Shown here: positions 39,186-51,797 of the stretch, one piece after another
How positions within the stretch are numbered: the first letter of the stretch is position 1
Layout of the letters: the number at the start of each line of letters is the position of its first letter
Assembly (NCBI RefSeq): GCF_032452875.1
Contig: NW_026894319.1
Coordinates: forward strand, 1 to 64,000
Length of the DNA stretch: 64,000 nt
From: Bos javanicus
Lineage: Eukaryota > Chordata > Mammalia > Artiodactyla > Bovidae
Reading direction: 5' to 3'
Position numbers and translations under genes: made by a program
The notes under the pieces: generated by a model
The model's database searches: none
Seen by the model: the letters and a program-made list of their open reading frames with translations, nothing else
What the model was told of the DNA's origin: nothing

Positions 39186-40583
39186 ATGAGGCCGGTCTCA
39201 CGAAGACATTCCAGACGTGGCCTCGTGGGTGGGTCCACATTCCGTAGGACCCCGATTTCCCGGTCCCCTCTTGATAAGAACCCGATGCCCGGACACCTCT
39301 CCGAACTCCACCCTGTGAATGAAGTCAACACGAAGGGGCAGTTTTCCCGTGCATCGTTCGGAAAAACCCCAGGTTCCAAATACAGCTCGACAAGTGGCCT
39401 CTCTCCCCGGGGACATCTCGAGAGGCAAGCGGAGTTCCATGCCTCAACCCAAGACGAGGCCTGACTCTCCTGTCCCCAGTCTGCAGGGACCCTGCGATCG
39501 GAGTCTGAAATCAGAGGTACCCTGCGCTTCCTGCCTCAACTGGAGATGAGGCCCTCTTCCAATGCACCAAACCCCGTGGAGTCCCGAGAGGCCCCTCCCA
39601 CCTCCAGTATCCCTGGCTTCTCAGAGCCACCATGAGAAGCCCCCTGAGGTCCCCTGCACAAGTCGAGGGAACCCAGGGTTTCCTGCCTCAACCCGAGAAA
39701 GACCTCGAGAGACCTTCTTCAACACGTCTCGAGGCCAGATTCCCCTACCTTGGCTCGGGAGCAATGACGCGCTCCCCTCGCCACTCGCATGGAGCCCCGA
39801 CTTCCCTGGCGCCCCACGAGAGGCTCACTGACCTCGCCGTCGTACCTCGTGAGAAACCGCACCCTGGGGCCGCCGCTCGAGAACAACCCCGAGATTCCCC
39901 CGTCATCGAGAGATGAGGGCCTTCGTCTCCTGCATGGCCTAGAGACCAATCTCGCGACCTCTCTCCAAACGCCTCAGGAGGCTTGACTCCCTTGAGTCCA
40001 CCCAGTGAGCTCCAAGAGATACCCGTCGCGACTCGAGAGCAGAGCGGGGTTCTTTGCTTCCACTCGAGATGAATGCCTGTCTCCCCGGGTGCGTCTGGAA
40101 TGCAACCCCGAGATCCCGGTCGCCCCTGGAGAGGAACATTGGCTTCTGGACACAAGCCTAGATGAGGTCTATTGGCCCTGCAGTCACTCGAGAGCAATCC
40201 CCAGCTTTCCTTCGCAACTCGAATGGAAGATTGGACTTGCCTGGGCCAACACAAGAGGCATCCTGAATTCCCCGTCGTAACTCGAGAATCCCGCCGTAAC
40301 TCGAGAAAAGCCACGTGGCTCCCCCGTCATCGCAAGATGAAGCCCTTTCCCGCTACAGCGTCTCAGGAGAAGTCCCACGTTAGGAATTGGAGGTCGAAAG
40401 GGCACTTGGCACCCTTGATGCGACCCACAAAGTTCCCCGGAATCCCGGTCTCCCTCGAGAGGAACACTGAGGTTTTCCGGCACCCCTTCCTCTGAGCCCT
40501 TTCTCCCCTCCTGATCTGGACAGGAGGGTCGACTCCCCTGCTTTGTCTGGAAGGGGTTCCCGACCTTCCGGTCGCACCTCAGG
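39186..40583 (+). repeat. Satellite I unit 29 (1398 bp)
   Basis: Left arm GTTTTCCCG. CAGTATCCC with CCTTGGC, the first of the alternating pair type. First GAGGCATCCTG; CCGGAATCCC and CCCCTTCC at the 3' end. Confidence 0.9.
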
Positions 40584-41984
40584 ATGAGGCCGGTCTCACG
40601 AAGACATTCCAGACGTGGCCTCGTGGGTGCTTCCACATTCCGTAGGACCCCGATTTCCCGGTCCCCTCTTGATAAGAACCCGATGCCCGGACACCTCTCC
40701 GAACTCCACCCTGTGAATGAAGTCAACACGAAGGGGCAGTTTTTCCCCGTGCATCGTTCGGAAAAACCCCAGGTTCCAAATACAGCTCGACAAGTGGCCT
40801 CTCTCCCCGGGGACATCTCGAGAGGCAAGCGGAGTTCCATGCCTCAACCCAAGACGAGGCCTGACTCTCCTGTCCCCAGTCTGCAGGGACCCTGCGATCG
40901 GAGTCTGAAATCAGAGGTACCCTGCGCTTCCTGCCTCAACTGGAGATGAGGCCCTCTTCCAATGCACCAAACCCCGTGGAGTCCCGAGAGGCCCCTCCCA
41001 CCTCCAGTTTCCCTGGCTTCTCAGAGCCACCATGAGAAGCCCCCTGAGGTCCCCTGCACAAGTCGAGGGAAGCCAGGGTTTCCTGCCTCAACCCGAGAAA
41101 GACCTCGAGAGACCTTCTTCAACACGTCTCGAGGCCAGATTCCCCTACCATGGCTCGGGAGCAATGACGCGCTCCCCCTCGCCACTCGCATGGAGACCCG
41201 ACTTCCCTGGCGCCCCACGAGAGGCTCACTGACCTCGCCGTCGTACCTCGTGAGAAACCGCACACTGGGGCCGCCGCTCGAGAACAACCCCGAGATTCCC
41301 CCGTCATCGAGAGATGAGGGCCTTCGTCTCCTGCATGGCCTAGAGACCAATCTCGCGACCTCTCTCCAAACGCCTCAGGAGGCTTGACTCCCTTGAGTCC
41401 ACCCAGTGAGCTCCAAGAGATACCCGTCGCGACTCGAGAGCAGAGCGGGGTTCTTTGCTTCCACTCGAGATGAATGCCTGTCTCCCCCGGTGCGTCTGGA
41501 ATGCAACCCCGAGATCCCGGTCGCCCCTGGAGAGGAACCTTGGCTTCTGGACACAAGCCTAGATGAGGTCTATTGGCCCTGCAGTCACTCGAGAGCAATC
41601 CCCAGCTTTCCTTCGCAACTCGAATGGAAGATTGGACTTCCCTGGGCCGACACAAGAGGCATCCTGAATTCCCCGTCGTAACTCGAGAATCCCGCCGTAA
41701 CTCGAGAAAAACCACGTGGCTCCCCCGTCATCGCAAGATGAAGCCCTTTCCCGCTACAGCGTCTCAGGAGAAGTCCCACGTTAGGAATTGGAGGTCGAAA
41801 GGGCACTTGGCACCCTTGATGCGACCCACAAAGTTCCCCGGAATCCCGGTCTCCCTCGAGAGGAACACTGAGGTTTTCCGGCACCCCTTCCTCTGAGCCC
41901 TTTCTCCCCTCCTGATCTGGACAGGAGGGTCGACTCCCCTGCTTTGTCTGGAAGGGGTTCCCGACCTTCCGGTCGCACCTCAGG
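40584..41984 (+). repeat. Satellite I unit 30 (1401 bp)
   Basis: First GTGCTTCCAC variant. Left arm GTTTTTCCCCG. CAGTTTCCC with CCATGGC (other pair type). Private CCCCCGGTGCG and GGGCCGACAC. Confidence 0.9.
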
Positions 41985-43385
41985 ATGAGGCCGGTCTCAC
42001 GAAGACATGCCAGACGTGGCCTCGTGGGTGCTTCCACATTCCGTAGGACCCCGATTTCCCAGTCCCCTCTTGATAAGAACCCGATGCCCAGACACCTCTC
42101 CGAACTCCACCCTGTGAATGAAGTCAACACGAAGGGGCAGTTTTTCCCCGTGCATCGTTCGGAAAAACCCCAGGTTCCAAATACAGCTCGACAAGTGGCC
42201 TCTCTCCCCGGGGACATCTCGAGAGGCAAGCGGAGTTCCATGCCTCAACCCAAGACGAAGCCTGACTCTCCTGTCCCCATTCTGCAGGGACCCTGCGATC
42301 GGAGTCTGAAATCAGAGGTACCCTGCGCTTCCTGCCTCAACTGGAGATGAGGCCCTCTTCCAATGCACCAAACCCCGTGGAGTCCCGAGAGGCCCCTCCC
42401 ACCTCCAGTATCCCTGGCTTCTCAGAGCCACCATGAGAAGCCCCCTGAGGTCCCCTGCACAAGTCGAGGGAAGCCAGGGTTTCCTGCCTCAACCCGAGAA
42501 AGACCTCGAGAGACCTTCTTCAACACGTCTCGAGGCCAGATTCCCCTACCTTGGCTCGGGAGCAGTGCCGCGCTCCCCCTCGCCACTCGCATGGAGACCC
42601 GACTTCCCTGGCGCCCCACGAGAGGCTCACTGACCTCGCCGTCGTACCTCGTGAGAAACCGCACACTGGGGCCGCCGCTCGAGAACAACCCCGAGATTCC
42701 CCCGTCATCGAGAGATGAGGGCCTTCGTCTCCTGCATGGCCTAGAGACCAATCTCGCGACCTCTCTCCAAACGCCTCAGGAGGCTTGACTCCCTTGAGTC
42801 CACCCAGTGAGCTCCAAGAGATACCCGTCGCGACTCGAGAGCAGAGCGGGGTTCTTTGCTTCCACTCGAGATGCATGCCTGTCTCCCCGGGTGCGTCTGG
42901 AATGCAACCCCGAGATCCCGGTCGCCCCTGGAGAGGAACATTGGCTTCTGGACACAAGCCTAGATGAGGTTTATTGGCCCTGCAGTCACTCGAGAGCAAT
43001 CCCCAGCTTTCCTTCGCAACTCGAATGGAAGATTGGACTTGCCTGGGCCAACACAAGAGGCATCCTGAATTCCCCGTCGTAACTCGAGAATCCCGCCGTA
43101 ACTCGAGAAAAGCCACGTGGCTCCCCCGTCATCGCAAGATGAACCCCTTTCCCGCTACAGCGTCTCAGGAGAAGTCCCACGTTAGGAATTGGAGGTCGAA
43201 AGGGCACTTGGCACCCTTGATGCGACCCACAAAGTTCCCCGAAATCCCGGTCTCCCTGGAGAGGAACACTGAGGTTTTCCGGCACCCCTTCCTCTGAGCC
43301 CTTTCTCCCCTCCTGATCTGGACAGGAGGGTCGACTCCCCTGCTTTGTCTGGAAGGGGTTCCCGACCTTCCGGTGGCACCTCAGG
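41985..43385 (+). repeat. Satellite I unit 31 (1401 bp)
   Basis: Left arm GTTTTTCCCCG as in unit 30. CAGTATCCC with CCTTGGC. Private GACATGCC, GACGAAGCC, GCAGTGCCGC (shared with unit 36), GATGCATGCC and GAACCCCTTT. Confidence 0.9.
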
Positions 43386-44788
43386 ATGAGGCCGGTCTCA
43401 CGAAGACATTCCAGACGTGGCCTCGTGGGTGCTTCCACATTCCGTAGGACCCCGATTTCCCGGTCCCCTCTTGATAAGAACCCGATGCCCGGACACCTCT
43501 CCGAACTCCACCCTGTGAATGAAGTCAACACGAAGGGGCAGTGACTCCCCGTGCATCGTCCGGAAAAACCCCAGGTTCCAAATACAGCTCGACAAGTGGC
43601 CTCTCTCCCCGGGGACATCTCGAGAGGCAAGCGGAGTTCCATGCCTCAACCCAAGACGAGGCCTGACTCTCCTGTCCCCAGTCTGCAGGGACCCTGTGAT
43701 CGGAGTCTGAAATCAGAGGTACCCTGCGCTTCCTGCCTCAACTGGAGATGAGGCCCTCTTCCAATGCACCAAACCCCGTGGAGTCCCGAGAGGCCCCACC
43801 ACCACCTCCAGTTTCCCTGACTTCTCAGAGCCACCATGAGAAGCCCCCTGAGGTCCCCTGCACAAGTCGAGGGAACCCAGGGTTTCCTGCCTCAACCCGA
43901 GAAAGACCTCGAGAGACCTTCTTCAACACGTCTCGAGGCCAGGTTCCCCTACCATGACTCGAGAGCAATGACGCGCTCCCCCTCGCCACTCGCATGGAGA
44001 CCCGACTTCCCTGGCGCCCCACGAGAGGCTCACTGACCTCGCCGTCGTACCTCGTGAGAAACCGCACCCTGGGGCCGCCGCTCGAGAACCACCCCGAGAC
44101 TCCCCCGTCATCGAGAGATGAGGGCCTTCGTCTCCTGCATGGCCTAGAGGCCAATCTCGCGACCTCTCTCCAAACGCCTCAGGAGGCTTGACTCCCTTGA
44201 GTCCACCCAGTGAGCTCCAAGAGATACCCGTCGCGACTCGAGAGCAGAGCGGGGTTCTTTGCTTCCACTCGAGATGAATGCCTGTCTCCCCGGGTGCCTC
44301 TGGAATGCAACCCCGAGATCCCTGTCGCCCCTGGAGAGGAACCTTGGCTTCTGGACACAAGCCTAGATGAGGTCTATTGGCCCTGCAGTCACTCGAGAGC
44401 AATCCCCAGCTTTCCTTCGCAACTCGAATGGAAGATTGGACTTGCCTGGGCCAACACAAGAGGCATCCTGAATTCCCCGTCGTAACTCGAGAATCCCGCC
44501 GTAACTCGAGAAAAGCCACGTGGCTCCCCCGTCATCGCAAGATGAAGCCCTTTCCCGCTACAGCGTCTCAGGAGAAGTCCCACGTTAGGAATTGGAGGTC
44601 GAAAGGGCACTTGGCACCCTTGATGCGACCCACAAAGTTCCCCGAAATCCCGGTCTCCCTCGAGAGGAACACTGAGGTTTTCCGGCACCCCTTCCTCTGA
44701 GCCCTTTCTCCCCTCCTGATCTGGACAGGAGGGTCGACTCCCCTGCTTTGTCTGGAAGGGGTTCCCGACCTTCCGGTCGCACCTCAGG
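43386..44788 (+). repeat. Satellite I unit 32 (1403 bp, edge-type dyad)
   Basis: First unit with the non-complementary left arm GTGACTCCCCG. An added CCA makes a CCACCACCACC run near 43797. CAGTTTCCC with CCATGACTCGAG. Confidence 0.9.
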
Positions 44789-46188
44789 ATGAGGCCGGTC
44801 TCACGAAGACATTCCAGACGTGGCCTCGTGGGTGCTTCCACATTCCGTAGGACCCCGATTTCCCGGTCCCCTCTTGGTAAGAACCCGATGCCCGGACACC
44901 TCTCCGAACTCCACCCTGTGAATGAAGTCAACACGAAGGGGCAGTGACTCCCCGTGCATCGTCCGGAAAAACCCCAGGTTCCAAATACAGCTCGACAAGT
45001 GGCCTCTCTCCCCGGGGACATCTCGAGAGGCAAGCGGAGTTCCATGCCTCAACCCAAGACGAGGCCTGACTCTCCTGTCCCCAGTCTGCAGGGACCCTGC
45101 GATCGGAGTCTGAAATCAGAGGTACCCTGCGCTTCCTGCCTCAACTGGAGATGAGGCCCTCTTCCAATGCACCAAACCCCGTGGAGTCCCGAGAGGCCCC
45201 TCCCACCTCCAGTATCCCTGGCTTCTCAGAGCCACCATGAGAAGCCCCCTGAGGTCCCCTGCACAAGTCGAGGGAAGCCAGGGTTTCCTGCCTCAACCCG
45301 AGAAAGACCTCGAGAGACCTTCTTCAACACGTCTCGAGGCCAGATTCCCCTACCTTGGCTCGGGAGCAATGACGCGCTCCCCTCGCCACTCGCATGGAGA
45401 CCCGACTTCCCTGGCGCCCCCCGAGAGGCTCACTGACCTCGCCGTCGTACCTCGTGAGAAACCGCACCCTGGGGCCGCCGCTCGAGAACCACCCCGAGAT
45501 TCCCCCGTCATCGGGAGATGAGGGCCTTCGTCTCCTGCATGGCCTAGAGACCAATCTCGCGACCTCTCTCCAAACGCCTCAGGAGGCTTGACTCCCTTGA
45601 GTCCACCCAGTGAGCTCCAAGAGATACCCGTCGCGACTCGAGAGCAGAGCGGGGTTCTTTGCTTCCACTCGAGATGAATGCCTGTCTCCCCGGGTGCGTC
45701 TGGAATGCAACCCCGAGATCCCGGTCGCCCCTGGAGAGGAACATTGGCTTCTGGACACAAGCCTAGATGAGGTCTATTGGCACTGCAGTCACTCGAGAGC
45801 AATCCCCAGCTTTCCTTCGCAACTCGAATGGAAGATTGGACTTGCCTGGGCCAACACAAGAGGCATCCTGAATTCCCCGTCGTAACTCGAGAATCCCGCC
45901 GTAACTCGAGAAAAACCACGTGGCTCCCCCGTCATCGCAAGATGAAGCCCTTTCCCGCTACAGCGTCTCAGGAGAAGTCCCACGTTAGGAATTGGAGGTC
46001 GAAAGGGCACTTGGCACCCTTGATGCGACCCACAAAGTTCCCCGGAATCCCGGTCTCCCTCGAGAGGAACACTGAGGTTTTCCGGCACCCCTTCCTCTGA
46101 GCCCTTTCTCCCCTCCTGATCTGGACAGGAGGGTCGACTCCCCTGCTTTGTCTGGAAGGGGTTCCCGACCTTCCGGTCGCACCTCAGG
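44789..46188 (+). repeat. Satellite I unit 33 (1400 bp)
   Basis: Left arm GTGACTCCCCG. CAGTATCCC with CCTTGGC. Private CGCCCCCCGAG, CATCGGGAG and TGGCACTGC; CTTGGTAAG shared with units 36, 38, 40 and 41. Confidence 0.9.
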
Positions 46189-47591
46189 ATGAGGCCGGTC
46201 TCACGAAGACATTCCAGACGTGGCCTCGTGGGTGCTTCCACATTCCGTAGGACCCCGATTTCCCGGTCCCCTCTTGATAAGAACCCGATGCCCGGACACC
46301 TCTCCGAACTCCACCCTGTGAATGAAGTCAACACGAAGGGGCAGTTTTTCTCCGTGCATCGTTCGGAAAAAACCCCAGGTTCCAAATACAGCTCGACAAG
46401 TGGCCTCTCTCCCCGGGGACATCTCGAGAGGCAAGCGGAGTTCCATGCCTCAACCCAAGACGAGGCCTGACTCTCCTGTCCCCAGTCTGCAGGGACCCTG
46501 CGATCGGAGTCTGAAATCAGAGGTACCCTGCGCTTCCTGCCTCAACTGGAGATGAGGCCCTCTTCCAATGCACCAAACCCAGTGGAGTCCCGAGAGGCCC
46601 CTCCCAACTCCAGTTTCCCTGGCTTCTCAGAGCCACCATGAGAAGCCCCCTGAGGTCCCCTGCACAAGTCGAGGGAAGCCAGGGTTTCCTGCCTCAACCC
46701 GAGAAAGACCTCGAGAGACCTTCTTCAACACGTCTCGAGGCCAGATTCCCCTACCATGGCTCGGGAGCAATGACGCGCTCCCCCTCGCCACTCGCATGGA
46801 GACCCGACTTCCCTGGCGCCCCACGAGAGGCTCACTGACCTCGCCGTCGTACCTCGTGAGAAACCGCACACTGGGGCCGCCGCTCGAGAACCACCCCGAG
46901 ACTCCCCCGTCATCGCGGAGATGAGGGCCTTCGTCTCCTGCGTGGCCTCGAGACCAATCTCGCGACCTCTCTCCAAACGCCTCAGGAGGCTTGACTCCCT
47001 TGAGTCCACCCAGTGAGCTCCAAGAGATACCCGTCGCGACTCGAGAGCAGAGCGGGGTTCTTTGCTTCCACTCGAGATGAATGCCTGTCTCCCCGGGTGC
47101 GTCTGGAATGCAACCCCGAGATCCCGGTCGCCCCTGGAGAGGAACATTGGCTTCTGGACACAAGCCTAGATGAGGTCTATTGGCCCTGCAGTCACTCGAG
47201 AGCAATCCCCAGCTTTCCTTCGCAACTCGAATGGAAGATTGGACTTGCCTGGGCCAACACAAGAGGCATCCTGAATTCCCCGTCGTAACTCGAGAATCCC
47301 GCCGTAACTCGAGAAAAGCCACGTGGCTCCCCCGTCATCGCAAGATGAAGCCCTTTCCCGCTACAGCGTCTCAGGAGAAGTCCCACGTTAGGAATTGGAG
47401 GTCGAAAGGGCACTTGGCACCCTTGATGCGACCCACAAAGTTCCCCGGAATCCCGGTCTCCCTCGAGAGGAACACTGAGGTTTTCCGGCACCCCTTCCTC
47501 TGAGCCCTTTCTCCCCTCCTGATCTGGACAGGAGGGTCGACTCCCCTGCTTTGTCTGGAAGGGGTTCCCGACCTTCCGGTCGCACCTCAGG
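46189..47591 (+). repeat. Satellite I unit 34 (1403 bp)
   Basis: Left arm GTTTTTCTCCG with six-A right arm, an imperfect dyad between edge-type neighbours. CAGTTTCCC with CCATGGC; first CATCGCGGAGATG. Confidence 0.9.
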
Positions 47592-48992
47592 ATGAGGCCG
47601 GTCTCACGAAGACATTCCAGACGTGGCCTCGTGGGTGCTTCCACATTCCGTAGGACCCCGATTTCCCGGTCCCCTCTTGATAAGAACCCGATGCCCGGAC
47701 ACCTCTCCGAACTCCACCCTGTGAATGAAGTCAACACGAAGGGGCAGTGACTCGCCCGTGCATCGTTCGGAAAAACCCCAGGTTCCAAATACAGCTCGAC
47801 AAGTGGCCTCTCTCCCCGGGGACATCTCGAGAGGCAAGCGGAGTTCCATGCCTCAACCCAAGACGAGGCCTGACTCTCCTGTCCCCAGTCTGCAGGGACC
47901 CTGCGATCGGAGTCTGAAATCAGAGGTACCCTGCGCTTCCTGCCTCAACTGGAGATGAGGCCCTCTTCCAATGCACCAAACCCCGTGGAGTCCCGAGAGG
48001 CCCCTCCCACCTCCAGTATCCCTGGCTTCTCAGAGCCACCATGAGAAGCCCCCTGAGGTCCCCTGCACAAGTCGAGGGAAGCCAGGGTTTCCTGCCTCAA
48101 CCCGAGAAAGACCTCGAGAGACCTTCTTCAACACGTCTCGAGGCCAGATTCCCCTACCTTGGCTCGGGAGCAATGACGCGCTCCCCTCGCCACTCGCATG
48201 GAGACCCGACTTCCCTGGCGCCCCACGAGAGGCTCACTGACCTCGCCGTCGTACCTCGTGAGAAACCGCACCCTGGGGCCGCCGCTCGAGAACCACCCCG
48301 AGACTCCCCCGTCATCGCAGAGATGAGGGCCTTCGTCTCCTGCATGGCCTAGAGACCAATCTCGCGACCTCTCTCCAAACGCCTCAGGAGGCTTGACTCC
48401 CTTGAGTCCACCCAGGAGCTCCAAGAGATACCCGTCGCGATTCGAGAGCAGAGCGGGGTTCTTTGCTTCCACTCGAGATGAATGCCTGTCTCCCCGGGTG
48501 CGTCTGGAATGCAACCCCGAGATCCCGGTCGCCCCTGGAGAGGAACATTGGCTTCTGGACACAAGCCTAGATGAGGTCTATTGGCCATGCACTCACTCGA
48601 GAGTAATCCCCAGCTTTCCTTCGCAACTCGAATGGAAGACTGGACTTGCCTGGGCCAACACAAGAGGCATCCTGAATTCCCCGTCGTAACTCGAGAATCC
48701 CGCCGTAACTCGAGAAAAGCCACGTGGCTCCCCCGTCATCGCAAGATGAAGCCCTTTCCCGCTACAGCGTCTCAGGAGAAGTCCCACGTTAGGAATTGGA
48801 GGTCGAAAGGGCACTTGGCACCCTTGATGCGACCCACAAAGTTCCCCGAAATCCCGGTCTCCCTGGAGAGGAACACCGAGGTTTTCCGGCACCACTTCCT
48901 CTGAGCCCTTTCTACCCTCCTGATCTGGACAGGAGGGTCGACTCCCCTGCTTTGTCTGGAAGGGGTTCCCGACCTTCCGGTCGCACCTCAGG
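47592..48992 (+). repeat. Satellite I unit 35 (1401 bp)
   Basis: First left arm GTGACTCGCCCG. CAGTATCCC with CCTTGGC. CACCCAGGAG lacks TG near 48414. First CCACTTCC and CTACCCTCC at the 3' end, which lengthens dyad 2. Confidence 0.9.
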
Positions 48993-50395
48993 ATGAGGCC
49001 GGGCTCACGAAGACATTCCAGACGTGGCCTCGTGGGTGCTTCCACATTCCGTAGGACCCCGATTTCCCGGTCCCCTCTTGGTAAGAACCCGATGCCCGGA
49101 CACCTCTCCGAACTCCACCCTGTGAATGAAGTCAACACGAAGGGGCAGTGACTCGCCCGTGCATCGTCCGGAAAAAACCCCAGGTTCCAAATACAGCTCG
49201 ACAAGTGGCCTCTCTCCCCGGGGACATCTCGAGAGGCAAGCGGAGTTCCATGCCTCAACCCAAGACGAGGCCTGACTCTCCTGTCCCCAGTCTGCAGGGA
49301 CCCTGCGATTGGAGTCTGAAATCAGAGGTACCCTGCGCTTCCGGCCTCAACTGGAGATGAGGCCCTCTTCGAATGCACCAAACCCCGTGGAGTCCCGAGA
49401 GGCCCCTCCCACCTCCAGTTTCCCTGGCTTCTCAGAGCCACCATTAGAAGCCCCCTGAGGTCACCTGCACAAGTCGAGGGAACCCAGGGTTTCCTGCCTC
49501 AACCCGAGAAAGTCCTCGAGAGACCTTCTTCAACACGTCTCGAGGCCAGATTCCCCTACCTTGGCTCGGGAGCAGTGCCGCGCTCCCCCTCGCCACTCGC
49601 ATGGAGACCCGACTTCCCTGGCGCCCCACGAGAGGCTCACTGACCTCGCCGTCGTACCTCGTGAGAAACCGCACCCTGGGGCCGCCGCTCGAGAACCACC
49701 CCGAGACTCCCCCGTCATCGAGAGATGAGGGCCTTCGTCTCCTGCATGGCCTAGAAGCCAACCTCGCGACCTCTCTCCAAACGCCTCAGGAGGCTTGACT
49801 CCCTTGAGTCCACCCAGTGAGGTCCAAGAGATACCCGTCGCGACTCGAGAGCAGAGCGGGGTTCTTTGCTTCCACTCGAGATGAATGCCTGTCTCCCCGG
49901 GTGCGTCTGGAATGCAACCCCGAGATCCCCGTCGCCCCTGGAGAGGAACATTGGCTTCTGGACACAAGCCTAGATGAGGTCTATTGGCCCTGCAGTCACT
50001 CGAGAGCAATCCCCAGCTTTCCTTCGCAACTCGAATGGAAGATTGGACTTGCCTGGGCCAACACAAGAGGCATCCTGAATTCCCCGTCGTAACTCGAGAA
50101 TCCCGCCGTAACTCCAGAAAAAACACGTGGCTCCCCCGTCATCGCAAGATGAAGCCCTTTCCCGCTACAGCGTCTCAGGAGAAGTCCCACGTTAGGAACT
50201 GGAGGTCGAAAGGGCACTTGGCACCCTTGATGCGACCCACAAAGTTCCCCGGAATCCCGGTCTCCCTCGAGAGGAACCCTGAGGTTTTCCGGCACCACTT
50301 CCTCTGAGCCCCTTCTCCCCTCCTGATCTGGACAGGAGGGTCGACTCCCCTGCTTTGTCTGGAAGGGGTTCCCGACCTTCCGGTCGCACCTCAGG
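48993..50395 (+). repeat. Satellite I unit 36 (1403 bp)
   Basis: GCCGGGCTC at the start, six-A right arm with TCCGG, CACCATTAG in place of CACCATGAG, private AAAGTCCTC and ACTCCAGAAAAAACACG. CAGTTTCCC with CCTTGGC breaks the two-unit alternation. Confidence 0.9.
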
Positions 50396-51797
50396 ATGAG
50401 GCCGGTCTCACGAAGACATTCCAGACGTGGCCTCGTGGGTGCTTCCACATTCCGTAGGACCCCGATTTCCCGGTCCCCTCTTGATAAGAACCCGATGCCC
50501 GGACACCTCTCCGAACTCCACCCTGTGAATGAAGTCAACACGAAGGGGCAGTGACTCGCCCGTGCATCGTCCGGAAAAACCCCAGGTTCCAAATACAGCT
50601 CGACAAGTGGCCTCTCTCCCCGGGGACATCTCGAGAGGCAAGCGGAGTTCCATGCCTCAACCCAAGACGAGGCCTGACTCTCCTGTCCCCAGTCTGCAGG
50701 GACCCTGCGATCGGAGTCTGAAATCAGAGGTACCCTGCGCTTCCTGCCTCAACTGGAGATGAGGCCCTCTTCCAATGCACCAAACCCCGTGGAGTCCCGA
50801 GAGGCCCCTCCCAACTCCAGTTTCCCTGGCTTCTCAGAGCCACCATGAGAAGCCCCCTGAGGTCCCCTGCACAAGTCGAGGGAAGCCAGGGTTTCCTGCC
50901 TCAACCCGAGAAAGACCTCGAGAGACATTCTTCAACACGTCTCGAGGCCAGATTCCCCTACCATGACTCGGGAGCAATGACGCGCTCCCCTCGCCACTCG
51001 CATGGAGACCCGACTTCCCTGGCGCCCCACGAGAGGCTCACTGACCTCGCCGTCGTACCTCGTGAGAAACCGCACCCTGGGGCCGCCGCTCGAGAACCAC
51101 CCTGAGACTCCCCCGTCATCGCGGAGATGAGGCCCTTCGTCTCCTGCGTGGCCTAGAGGCCAACCTCGGGACCTCTCTCCAAACGCCTCAGGAGGCTTGA
51201 CTCCCTTTAGTCCACCCAGTGAGCTCCAAGAGATACCCATCGCGACTCGAGAGCAGAGCGGGGTTCTTTGCTTCCACTCGAGATGAATGCCTGTCTCCCC
51301 GGGTGCCTCTGGAATGCAACCCCGAGATCCCGGTCGCCCCTGGAGAGGAACTTTGGCTTCTGGACACAAGCCTAGATGAGGTCTATTGGCCCTGCAGTCA
51401 GTCGAGAGCAATCCCCAGCTTTCCTTCGCAACTCGAATGGAAGATTGGACTTCCCTGGGCCAACACAAGAGGCATCCTGAATTCCCCGTCGTAACTCGAG
51501 AATCCCGCCGCAACTCGAGAAAAACCACGTGGTTCCCCCGTCATCGCAAGATGAAGCCCTTTCCCGCTACAGCGTCTCAGGAGAAGTCCCACGTTAGGAA
51601 TTGGAGGTCGAAAGGGCACTTGGCACCCTTGATGCGACCCACAAAGTTCCCCGGCATCCCGGTCTCCCTGGAGAGGAACCCCGAGGTTTTCCGGCACCAA
51701 TTCCTCTGAGCCCCTTCTACCCTCCTGATCTCGACAGGAGGGTCGACTCCCCTGCTTTGTCTGGAAGGGGTTCCCGACCTTCCGGTCGCACCTCAGG
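50396..51797 (+). repeat. Satellite I unit 37 (1402 bp)
   Basis: Edge-type dyad 1. First CTTTAGTCC, CAGTCAGTCG, CCGCAACTCG, GTGGTTCCC and CCGGCATCCC variants. First GATCTCGACAGG, with a 9-bp dyad 2 (51719-51743). Confidence 0.9.
51719..51743. other. Dyad 2, edge form (9 bp)
   Basis: The edge variant CTACCCTCC adds an A opposite the T after the right arm, so ACCCTCCTG pairs with CAGGAGGGT around ATCTCGA. The same form recurs in the units that follow. Confidence 0.8.
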
